Part shown: piece by piece, positions 16,829 to 24,354 of the stretch | Layout: every line of letters begins with the position of its first letter | How positions within the stretch are numbered: position 1 is the stretch's first letter | Origin: Janthinobacterium sp051380875 | GTDB taxonomy: Bacteria; Pseudomonadota; Gammaproteobacteria; Burkholderiales; Burkholderiaceae_D | Assembly (NCBI RefSeq): GCF_051380875.1 | Contig: NZ_JBNYXW010000008.1 | Location: 219,857 to 283,856 of the forward strand | DNA: 64,000 nucleotides | Reading direction: 5' to 3' | Position numbers and translations under genes: made by a program | Notes under the pieces: model-generated | The model's database searches: none | Seen by the model: the letters and a program-made list of their open reading frames with translations, nothing else | What the model was told of the DNA's origin: nothing

Positions 16829-17992
16829 CTACAACTTGGCTAACCGTTCAAGTGCAGTATTCAGTGTTTCGTCTTTCTTGGCAAAGCAGAAACGCACCAC
16901 GCGCTGGTCAAAGCCATTGCCGTAAAACGCCGACATCGGAATGGCCGCCACGCCGATGTCGGTGGTGAGCCATTTGCAGAACTCGGTCTCGCTCAAATCA
17001 CTTACAGCAGAGATGTCAACGCATTGGAAATAAGTGCCTTCGCTGGGTAGCAATTTGAACTTGGTGCGCGCGAGTCCTTCGCGGAACAGGTCGCGCTTAC
17101 GCTGGTAGAAGACGGGCAGGCTTAGATACGGTTGAGGGTTAGCCATGTAAGACGCCAGCCCGTATTGCACGGGGGTGTTGACTGTAAAAACATTGAATTG
17201 ATGCACCTTGCGAAATTCGGCGCTCAGCGAAGCGGGTGCCGCCACATAGCCAACTTTCCAGCCGGTCACATGATACGTCTTGCCAAAACTTGATACGACG
17301 AAAGACCTCGCCGCCAGCCTTGGAAAGCAAGCGACGCTTTGATGTTGTAGGCCATCATAAACGGTATGCTCATAAACCTCATCACTAATAACGAGTACGT
17401 CAGTGGCCGCCAGAATGTCTTGCAGTTTGAGCATGTCGACTTTGGTCCAGACCGTGGCGCTGGGGTTGTGCGGTGAGTTGACGATGATGGCGCGGGTATT
17501 GGCGGTAATAGCGGCTGAGATTTTTTCAAAGTCGGGCCTAAAGGTACCGGGCGTTAATGGCACACGCACCGGTACGCCGCCTGCCAATTCGATATTGGGG
17601 ACGTAACTGTCGTAGCAAGGCTCAAGCACGATCACTTCGTCACCCGCATGAACCACGGCCAGAATGATCGTTATGATGGCTTGTGTGGCGCCCGCCGTGA
17701 TGGTGATCTCACTGGCAGGGTTGTAGTCGCGCCCATATAAAGCTTTTATTTTTAACGCGATGGCATCCCGCAACACCAGAACACCGGTCATGGGCGGGTA
17801 TTGGTTCAAGCCTTGCTTCATCGCTTCAGTCACTACGTCTACCAGGAGTGGATCGCAATCAAAGTCAGGAAAGCCTTGCCCCAGATTGACAGCGCCTTTC
17901 TCTGCTGCTAGTGTGGACATTACCGTAAATATAGTTGTGCCAACATCGGGCAATTTCGTACTAAGAATAGGTGTTCGAACGTCAATACTCAT
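16829..17992 (-). CDS. PLP-dependent methionine-type aminotransferase (class I/II, YbdL-like), intact island copy
   Basis: A 387-residue fold-type I aminotransferase like E. coli YbdL, which prefers methionine and aromatic amino acids. The PLP lysine is Lys238 in SSFGKTYHVTGWK; ISDEVYEH supplies the Asp that contacts the pyridine nitrogen. The open frame is full length and undamaged. It is A+T-richer than the flanks and lies on the opposite strand to a 5'-deleted homologue at 18282, with about two-thirds identity over the shared half by eye. It therefore looks like an incoming orthologue that stands in for the broken resident gene. An IS3 end lies just beyond its stop. Confidence 0.88.
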   Translation of the reverse strand: MSIDVRTPILSTKLPDVGTTIFTVMSTLAAEKGAVNLGQGFPDFDCDPLLVDVVTEAMKQGLNQYPPMTGVLVLRDAIALKIKALYGRDYNPASEITITAGATQAIITIILAVVHAGDEVIVLEPCYDSYVPNIELAGGVPVRVPLTPGTFRPDFEKISAAITANTRAIIVNSPHNPSATVWTKVDMLKLQDILAATDVLVISDEVYEHTVYDGLQHQSVACFPRLAARSFVVSSFGKTYHVTGWKVGYVAAPASLSAEFRKVHQFNVFTVNTPVQYGLASYMANPQPYLSLPVFYQRKRDLFREGLARTKFKLLPSEGTYFQCVDISAVSDLSETEFCKWLTTDIGVAAIPMSAFYGNGFDQRVVRFCFAKKDETLNTALERLAKL

Positions 17993-18158
17993 GTTTGTTC
18001 TCTTTATTCATCTGGCTCACAGTATATTATGAACGAGGCACATGCAGGCCGCACCGGATGTTTTGCTTCCTCCTGATGAACCCAGCGGCTCGCCCCTGAT
18101 ATAGAAAGTTTGGCGCGCGGCGCTGGGAGTTCGCCACGAGGTGGTTTGAAATATGCTG

Positions 18159-18217
18159 ACACTAGATGGAAGAATGGCCTACTTTCCATCCATCTAGTGT
18201 ATGAGCACTAGATGGAA
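18159..18217. repeat. Cluster of three CACTAGATGGA repeats (two direct, one inverted)
   Basis: The 11-12-mer occurs at 18159-18170 (ACACTAGATGGA), inverted at 18189-18200 (TCCATCTAGTGT) and again direct at 18206-18217. The last two form an 11-bp palindrome around TATGAG. The remaining DNA of the 17993-18281 gap is A+T-rich and I see no supported gene there; a short open frame from ATG 18201 simply runs into the aminotransferase remnant. The layout suits an operator of a lost or neighbouring regulator, or a recombination site at the island edge. Confidence 0.6.
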
Positions 18218-18281
18218 CTTTATGATCAATGTTTACAATGAATTAGCATATTCATATAGTGTTCCGCTCCGTATAGATCGG

Positions 18282-18824
18282 GAGCACATGGTCTACGACG
18301 GCGTGCCGCACGCCTCACTCTCGCGCGACCCTGAACTGGCGGCGCGCAGCTTCATCGTTTCCAGCTTTGGCAAGACGTATCACGTGACGGGCTGGAAAGT
18401 GGGCTATGTGGCGGCACCAAAAGCGCTGTCGGCAGAATTTCGCAAGGTGCACCAATACAATGTCTTTACCGTCAACACGCCGATGCAGCACGGTCTGGCC
18501 GGCTACATGGCTGACCCGCAGCCCTACCTGGACTTGCCCGCGTTTTACCAGCGCAAGCGCGATTTGTTCCGCGACGGCCTGGCGGGCAGCCGCTTTACCC
18601 TGCTGCCGGCCGATGGCACGTATTTCCAGTGCGTGCGCTACGATGCCATTTCGCAAGACAGCGAGGCGCAGTTCGCCGAATGGCTGACAACGCACATCAA
18701 GGTCGCTGCCATTCCCGTGTCCGCGTTTTATGCGCAGGGCAAGGAATCGGGCATCGTGCGTTTCTGTTTTGCCAAGCAGGACGAGACCTTGCAACTGGCA
18801 CTGGAGCGCCTGCGCACGATTTAA
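18282..18824 (+). pseudogene. 5'-truncated resident aminotransferase (YbdL-like)
   Basis: This high-GC fragment encodes only the C-terminal half of a YbdL-like aminotransferase. Homology to the intact copy at 16829 begins abruptly at EHMVYDG (equivalent to residue 208) and continues to the stop, including the PLP-lysine motif SSFGKTYHVTGWK. The N-terminal 207 residues, needed for the substrate and cofactor site, are missing and replaced by A+T-rich island DNA. An ATG at 18201 is in frame by chance and could drive a short peptide, but not a functional enzyme. Its composition matches the downstream chromosomal genes, so it is the original locus. Confidence 0.85.
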
Positions 18825-18867
18825 CCTTCCTGCCCTGCCCTGGCAGCACGAAGAAACGGACAACAGC

Positions 18868-19971
18868 ATGGTACAGCGTCGCATCGCTACGGCCGACCTG
18901 GTTCCCGGCGAACCCCTGCCCTGGGATCTGTTCCTGGCTGACCATAGTGCCGGGCCGCAACTGCACAAGGGGCAGATCATCACGGACGGCACGCAGCTGG
19001 GGCGCTTGTTGCAGCTGGGCCTGTACGTGGGCGCGCCGGACCAGCCTTCCGTCTTGCGCCTGCTCAACGAAGCGGCGCAGCGCCTGGAACGCTTTCTGCT
19101 GGACTTGCGCAGCGAAAACAATGCCGAGCGCGACGTGCGCGACATCGCCCGCGAACTGCTGCGCGCGCTCGAACACGACGCCGACATTTCCCTGGCCAGC
19201 ATCATGCTCAACCAGATCGCCGGCAGCTATGCCGTGCGCCATTGCATCGAAACGGCACTGCTGGCCATGCTGGTGGGGCGCGGCATGCACAAGGCCCACG
19301 ATGAACTGCTGCTGATCGGCGCGGCCGCGCTGACGATGAACGTGGGCATGCTGCACCATCACGACAGTTTCCAGTACCGGCGCGGCCCCCTGAATGACGA
19401 GGAAATGCGTATCGTGCGCCAGCATCCGCAAGAAAGCACGGAACTGTTGCGCTGCGCCGGTGTCGCTGACGAAGAATGGCTCAGTTGCGTGCTCTTGCAC
19501 CATGAAAATGACGACGGCAGCGGTTACCCGCAAGGGTGCACGGCCGATAAAATCTTGCAAAATGCCAAGCTGATCGGCCTGGCCGACCGCTATTGCGCCC
19601 GCGTCTCGGCGCGCAACTACCGCCGCTCCATCCTGCCCGACCAGGCGCTGCAGCACATCTTCCTCGACCCGGGCATGCCCGTCGACCCGCTGCTGGGCGA
19701 GCAATTCGTCAAAGTGCTGGGGAAATATCCGCCCGGCACGCTGGTGCGCCTGCGCAGTGGCGAGCTGGGCGTGGTGACGCAACGGGGCGCTGGCCACGTG
19801 CATCCGCTCAGCGACCCGCAAGGCGCGCCGCTGGCCACCACCGAACTGGCGCAACGGCCCCCGCGCGACACGGCAGACAGCCGCTACGCCATCGTTTCCG
19901 CTCTGCATGAGGACGATGCGGGCCTGCACTTCAGCATGCGCCATGTATGGGGCGACGAGGCGCGCCTGTAG
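18868..19971 (+). CDS. HD-GYP-type protein with degenerate HD dyad
   Basis: A 367-residue cytoplasmic protein. Residues 1-70 resemble the short N-terminal domain seen before many HD-GYP modules. The HD-GYP domain spans about 95-290, with His125, His186 in RQHPQES, HHENDDGSGYP at 211-221 and Asp240 in LADRY. HD-GYP enzymes hydrolyse cyclic di-GMP. Here the metal-binding HDIGK stretch is replaced by TMNVGM (156-161), so the defining His-Asp pair is lost. The protein may bind rather than cleave the nucleotide. It starts 44 bp after the broken aminotransferase and once formed part of its operon. Confidence 0.85.
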   Translation: MVQRRIATADLVPGEPLPWDLFLADHSAGPQLHKGQIITDGTQLGRLLQLGLYVGAPDQPSVLRLLNEAAQRLERFLLDLRSENNAERDVRDIARELLRALEHDADISLASIMLNQIAGSYAVRHCIETALLAMLVGRGMHKAHDELLLIGAAALTMNVGMLHHHDSFQYRRGPLNDEEMRIVRQHPQESTELLRCAGVADEEWLSCVLLHHENDDGSGYPQGCTADKILQNAKLIGLADRYCARVSARNYRRSILPDQALQHIFLDPGMPVDPLLGEQFVKVLGKYPPGTLVRLRSGELGVVTQRGAGHVHPLSDPQGAPLATTELAQRPPRDTADSRYAIVSALHEDDAGLHFSMRHVWGDEARL

Positions 19972-20089
19972 GCTGCTGTACGCTACTGGACGACGCTGGG
20001 ATGGCGTGGCGCAGTCAACAGCCTATGCCGTACGGCGGAAAGCACGGATAATAGCGCCTAGCTCACTTTTTGCACTATATTGGATTCCC

Positions 20090-22300
20090 ATGGAAATTAA
20101 GGTCAACTTTCTCGATAAGCTTCGTCTAGAAGCCAAGTTCGATGATTTCACGGTCATAGCCGACCAGCCCATCCGCTACAAAGGCGACGGCTCGGCACCT
20201 GGTCCGTTCGATTACTTTTTGGCATCATCGGCCTTGTGCGCCGCTTACTTCGTGAAATTGTATTGCGATACACGCAATATTCCTACCGAAAATATCCGCC
20301 TGTCGCAAAACAATATTGTCGATCCGGAAAACCGCTACCAGCAGATTTTCAAGATCCAGGTCGAGTTACCGGCCGATATCTCCGCCAAGGACCGCCAGGG
20401 CATCTTGCGCTCGATCGACCGTTGCACGGTGAAAAAGGTGGTGCAGGCCGGGCCCGAGTTCGTCATCGAAGAGGTCGACAATCTCGATGCCGACGCGCAA
20501 GCCTTGCTGAGCTTGAATCCGGCGCCTGGCTCCTGCACCTATATTGCGGGCAAGGATCTGCCGCTGGAGCAGACCATCGCGAATATGTCAGGATTGCTGG
20601 CCGGCCTGGGTATCAAGATTGAAATCGCTTCGTGGCGCAATATTATTCCCAATGTGTGGTCGCTGCATATCCGCGATGCGCACTCGCCCATGTGTTTTAC
20701 CAATGGCAAGGGCTCGACCAAGGAAAGCGCCCTGGCCTCGGCCCTGGGAGAGTATATCGAGCGGCTCAGCTGCAACCATTTCTACGCCGGCAGCTTCTGG
20801 GGCGAAGACATCGCCAACGCGCCATTTGTCCATTACCCGAACGAGCGCTGGTTCAAGCCTGGCCGCAAGGATGCGCTGCCATCCGGGATCCTCGATGAAT
20901 ATTGCCTGGAAATCTACAATCCCGATGGCGAGCTGCGCGGCGCGCACCTGATCGACACCAACTCCGGCAATGCTGAGCGCGGCATCTGCTCGCTGCCGTA
21001 TGTGCGCCAGTCCGATGGCGAAGTGGTGTATTTCCCCACCAACCTGATCGAAAATCTCTACGTCAGCAATGGCATGAGTGCTGGCAATACCCTGGTCGAA
21101 GCGCAGGTGCAATGCCTGTCGGAAATTTTCGAACGGGCCGTCAAACGCGAAATCCTCGAAGGTGAAATCGCCTTGCCCGATGTGCCGCAAGAGGTGCTGG
21201 CGAAATACCCGGGCATCCTGGCCGGCATACAGGCGCTGGAAGAGCAAGGCTTTCCCGTGCTGGTGAAGGATGCATCGCTGGGCGGCGTCTACCCGGTGAT
21301 GTGCGTCACCCTGATGAACCCGCGCACCGGCGGCGTGTTTGCCTCGTTCGGCGCCCACCCAAGCCTGGAAGTGGCGCTGGAGCGCAGCCTGACGGAATTG
21401 CTGCAGGGCCGCAGTTTTGAAGGCTTGAACGATTTGCCCCAGCCCACCTTTGCCAGTGAAGCCGTGACGGAACCGAATAACTTTGTCGAGCACTTCATCG
21501 ATTCCAGCGGCATCGTCTCGTGGCGCTTTTTCAGTGCCAGGGCCGATCACGATTTTGTCGAGTGGGATTTTTCCGGCCAGGGTGCCAATTCCAATGCCGA
21601 AGAAGCGGCGACCCTGTTCGGCATACTCGCCGACATGGGCAAGGAGGCGTACGTGGCCGTGTATGACCAGTTGGGCGCCACCGCCTGCCGCATTCTGGTG
21701 CCTGGCTATTCGGAAGTGTATCCGGTGGAAGATTTGATCTGGGACAACACCAACAAGGCGCTGCTGTTCCGCGCCGACATCCTGAACTTGCATGGCCTGG
21801 ACGATGCCAGCCTGGAAGCATTGCTGGAGCGCCTGGAGAATAGCGAGCTGGACGAGTACGGCGACATCGCCACCTTGATCGGCATCGAATTTGACGAAAA
21901 TACGGACTGGGGCCAGCTGACAACCCTGGAATTGAAGCTGCTGATTCATCTGGCCTTGCAGCAATTCGAGGAGGCGAAGGAGCTGGTGGAAACCTTCCTG
22001 CAGTACAACGACAACACGGTCGAGCGCAAACTGTTTTATCAAGCCTTGAACGTGGTGCTGGAAGTGCAGCTCGATGACGCGCTGGAACTGGACGACTACG
22101 TGGTCAATTTCCGCCGCATGTTTGGCGATGCCCGCATGGATGCGGTGATGGGGTCGGTGGACGGCAGCGTGCGCTTCTTCGGCTTGACGCCAGCGAGCAT
22201 GCAACTGGGGGGGCTGGACAGGCACCAGCGCCTGATCGACAGCTTCAGGAAATTGCACGTGGCGCGGGCCAACTGGGCGGCCAACGCCAGCCAGAAGTAA
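20090..22300 (+). CDS. ycaO: OsmC-domain/YcaO-domain fusion protein
   Basis: A 736-residue protein. Residues 1 to about 140 form an OsmC-like domain (FDYFLASSALCAAYFVKLYC carries the active-site-type cysteines). A short linker leads to the YcaO domain, with the ATP-binding signature TNGKGSTKESALASALGEY and downstream NGMSAGNTLVEAQVQCLSEI. E. coli YcaO lacks the OsmC part and is linked to beta-methylthiolation of ribosomal protein S12 together with RimO. Other YcaO proteins cyclodehydrate peptides, but no precursor peptide or partner gene is adjacent, so the E. coli-like role is more likely. Start chosen at ATG 20090 (MEIKVNFLDK); the longer frame reads through non-coding leader. Confidence 0.9.
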   Translation: MEIKVNFLDKLRLEAKFDDFTVIADQPIRYKGDGSAPGPFDYFLASSALCAAYFVKLYCDTRNIPTENIRLSQNNIVDPENRYQQIFKIQVELPADISAKDRQGILRSIDRCTVKKVVQAGPEFVIEEVDNLDADAQALLSLNPAPGSCTYIAGKDLPLEQTIANMSGLLAGLGIKIEIASWRNIIPNVWSLHIRDAHSPMCFTNGKGSTKESALASALGEYIERLSCNHFYAGSFWGEDIANAPFVHYPNERWFKPGRKDALPSGILDEYCLEIYNPDGELRGAHLIDTNSGNAERGICSLPYVRQSDGEVVYFPTNLIENLYVSNGMSAGNTLVEAQVQCLSEIFERAVKREILEGEIALPDVPQEVLAKYPGILAGIQALEEQGFPVLVKDASLGGVYPVMCVTLMNPRTGGVFASFGAHPSLEVALERSLTELLQGRSFEGLNDLPQPTFASEAVTEPNNFVEHFIDSSGIVSWRFFSARADHDFVEWDFSGQGANSNAEEAATLFGILADMGKEAYVAVYDQLGATACRILVPGYSEVYPVEDLIWDNTNKALLFRADILNLHGLDDASLEALLERLENSELDEYGDIATLIGIEFDENTDWGQLTTLELKLLIHLALQQFEEAKELVETFLQYNDNTVERKLFYQALNVVLEVQLDDALELDDYVVNFRRMFGDARMDAVMGSVDGSVRFFGLTPASMQLGGLDRHQRLIDSFRKLHVARANWAANASQK

Positions 22301-22328
22301 AAGTAAAGGTAAGAGCAGGAGCGGGGGT

Positions 22329-22362
22329 CAGGGCTGGTCTGCAGCAATGCGCGCCAGCCCTG
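22329..22362. terminator. Possible shared stem-loop between ycaO and mshN
   Basis: CAGGGCTGG (22329-22337) pairs with CCAGCCCTG (22354-22362) across a 16-nt loop in the convergent gap. There is no T-run on either side, so it may slow or stabilise rather than terminate. Confidence 0.4.
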
Positions 22363-22369
22363 GCACAGC

Positions 22370-23434
22370 TTATTTGGCCGTCGCTGCCGTCAACTGCAGC
22401 AATTTGCGCTCGACAAACGCCTGCAACTGGGGCGACAGGGTTTGCAAGCCCTTGGCACGCTCGAACGCCTGGCGCGCCTGGGCTGGGTGCTGGTCCGCCT
22501 GCAAGGCGATCCCCAGGCCCATCCACCAGACGCTGTTGTCGGGCGCCGCTTGCAGGGCCAGCTGGTATTGCTCCGCCGCTTCGCGGTAGCGCTGCTCGCG
22601 CTGCAGGACGCCCGCCAGGAAGGCGCGGTAGTCGCCGCTGTCGGCCGCGTATGGCAGGCTGCGCATCAGGGTGTCGAGCGCAGCCGGGCCACCGTTGGCT
22701 TTATCGAACTGCAAACGGGCCAGCATCATCGCTTGCGCCGGCTGTTTCGGATCCAAAACCAGGCTCAGCTGCAACTGGCGCGCCGCGTCGTCCGGGCGCT
22801 GCGCTTCGAGCAACAGGCGCACCAGCGTTTCGCGTGCGCCCTGGTGGCGCGGGTCGAGCTGCAAGGTCTGCTGCAAGCCGGCCATCGCTTCGGACACGCG
22901 GCCATCTTGCAACTGGCCCAGCGCGCGCCGGTATTCATTCTCCACGCGCTGCTGCGGCGTGACTTGTTTCCCATCAATGATACGTTCGCTGGCGATAGCG
23001 GGCGTCGGCGCTTTCGCCACCGGCGCGGGCGCCCGCCGGGCTGGCTGCCCTGTAATGCGGCGCAGCTCGGCAGCACGCACCTTGTCGTGCGCCGGCGTTT
23101 CTTCGGCCTGGAACACTGGCTCCGGCGCCACCGGCGCTGCGGCTACCGGGGCGGGTGCAGGCACGGCTACTGGCATAAGAACCGGTACAGGCACTGCCAC
23201 CGCCGCTGGCGTACTGGCCACGCTGACCAGCACGGGGGGCACGCCCGGGCGCTGCCAATACACCCAGCCCAGGGCGATGGCGGCGGCCGTCAGGCCGGCC
23301 GCGCCGCCAAACACCAGCGCGCGCGAGACGCCCCGCTCGCGTTCGGGCACCGAGCGGATGCCGCCCGCGTCGCCGCTTGCGTCCGGGGTGCCACGGGCAT
23401 CGAGGTCTTGCAACATCTTGTTAATCAGGCTCAT
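22370..23434 (-). CDS. mshN: MSHA biogenesis protein MshN (TPR protein)
   Basis: A 354-residue bitopic inner-membrane protein, last gene of the msh locus. It opens with the family signature MSLINKMLQDLDARG, has one transmembrane helix (about 41-60), a Pro/Ala-rich linker, and a C-terminal TPR array (about 165-350) of solenoid repeats such as YREAAEQYQLALQAAP. MshN is needed for MSHA pilus assembly. It starts 17 bp after mshM. A homologous protein exists in the second pilus locus at 40191. Confidence 0.88.
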   Translation of the reverse strand: MSLINKMLQDLDARGTPDASGDAGGIRSVPERERGVSRALVFGGAAGLTAAAIALGWVYWQRPGVPPVLVSVASTPAAVAVPVPVLMPVAVPAPAPVAAAPVAPEPVFQAEETPAHDKVRAAELRRITGQPARRAPAPVAKAPTPAIASERIIDGKQVTPQQRVENEYRRALGQLQDGRVSEAMAGLQQTLQLDPRHQGARETLVRLLLEAQRPDDAARQLQLSLVLDPKQPAQAMMLARLQFDKANGGPAALDTLMRSLPYAADSGDYRAFLAGVLQREQRYREAAEQYQLALQAAPDNSVWWMGLGIALQADQHPAQARQAFERAKGLQTLSPQLQAFVERKLLQLTAATAK

Positions 23435-23451
23435 CTACAGGCTCATCTTCG

Positions 23452-24354
23452 TCATCGGTTCAATAAGGTCCAGCTCACGGCGCAGGCGGCGGCCAGCACG
23501 CCGGCGCCGACCAGCCACAGCCACGGCCGCAGCCAAAAGTGCCGCTTGCTAGCCAGGGTATCACTGGCTGCCAGCGCCACGTGGCGGGCGCTGACCTGCT
23601 GCCTGCCTTCGCCATACGCCACCATCAGCGCCTTGTGCGCCATGATATTGATCAGGCGCGGGATGCCGCCGGAAGCCTGGTACAGCCGCGCCACGCCACC
23701 GCGGCTGAACAGGCGCGCGCCGTCGAAACCGGCCACGCGCAGGCGGTGCGCCACATAAAAATCCACGTCGTCGCGGCACAAAGGTCCCAGGTGGTAGTGA
23801 AAGGTGATGCGCTGCGCCAGCTGGCGGATTTCCGGCAGGGCCAGCTTGACGTCCAGTTCCGGCTGGCCGAACAGCACGATTTGCAGCAGCTTGCGCTTTT
23901 CCGTTTCCAGGTTCGTCAGCAAGCGTAGCGCTTCGAGGCTGTCGACGGGTATCGCCTGCGCTTCGTCCAGGCACAGCAGCACGCGCTTGCCTTGCGCCGC
24001 CAGGTTGAGCAGGCGCAAGTTGAGCGATTTAAGCAATTGATGCTGATCAGCATCTTTCTCCAGCAACACATCGAGGTCGTCTGCCAGCGCCAGTATCAGC
24101 GAACGGGCCGGCAAGTTCGGATTCGGGATGTAGGCAGTGACGAAATCGGGGCCCAGCGACTGCATGAACTTGCGGCACAGGAAGGTTTTACCGGTTCCCA
24201 CTTCGCCCGTGATCTTGATGAAGCCCTCGCCATTGCGCGCCGCCACCAGCAAGGTGTTAAGCGCCTTTTGCGACTGCGGCCCATTGAAAAAGAAACTCGT
24301 ATCGGGCGTAAGGCCGAACGGCGCCTCGCGCAAGCCGAAATGGGCCTGGTACAT
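23452..24354 (-). CDS. mshM: MSHA biogenesis ATPase MshM (ExeA/GspA-like AAA protein)
   Basis: A 300-residue ExeA-type AAA ATPase. It begins MYQAHFGLREAPFGLTPD, has Walker A GEVGTGKT (50-57) and Walker B LLCLDEAQ, and ends with one C-terminal transmembrane helix (about 277-296). ExeA-like proteins help insert the secretin through the peptidoglycan. Its ATG overlaps the mshL stop (TAATG), matching a functional link to the secretin. It lacks the long C-terminal SPOR-like tail seen in the paralogue at 36464. Confidence 0.9.
   Translation of the reverse strand: MYQAHFGLREAPFGLTPDTSFFFNGPQSQKALNTLLVAARNGEGFIKITGEVGTGKTFLCRKFMQSLGPDFVTAYIPNPNLPARSLILALADDLDVLLEKDADQHQLLKSLNLRLLNLAAQGKRVLLCLDEAQAIPVDSLEALRLLTNLETEKRKLLQIVLFGQPELDVKLALPEIRQLAQRITFHYHLGPLCRDDVDFYVAHRLRVAGFDGARLFSRGGVARLYQASGGIPRLINIMAHKALMVAYGEGRQQVSARHVALAASDTLASKRHFWLRPWLWLVGAGVLAAACAVSWTLLNR

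Larger units (their letters stand above)
6449..18284. mobile_element. IS-rich accessory island (Thoeris, tyrosinase operon, aminotransferase)
   Basis: The stretch between the PIN gene and the truncated resident aminotransferase is made of three insertion sequences and cargo foreign to the flanks. The Thoeris genes and the minus-strand aminotransferase are visibly A+T-richer than the surrounding DNA. I see no integrase and no clear direct repeats bounding the whole unit, so the limits are approximate. It probably accumulated by several insertions rather than as one element. Confidence 0.5.

Noticed and set aside
18201..18824. Full open frame from ATG 18201 as a real short aminotransferase
   Set aside because: The first 27 codons are unrelated A+T-rich DNA and the N-terminal half of the enzyme is absent, so a working enzyme is impossible.
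20588..22258. 556-codon frame antisense to the OsmC-YcaO gene
   Set aside because: The YcaO motifs on the plus strand are decisive; the antisense protein is compositionally biased.
20090..22300. YcaO as part of a modified-peptide (RiPP) cluster
   Set aside because: No precursor peptide, dehydrogenase, protease or exporter is adjacent; the domain set matches the housekeeping-type YcaO.
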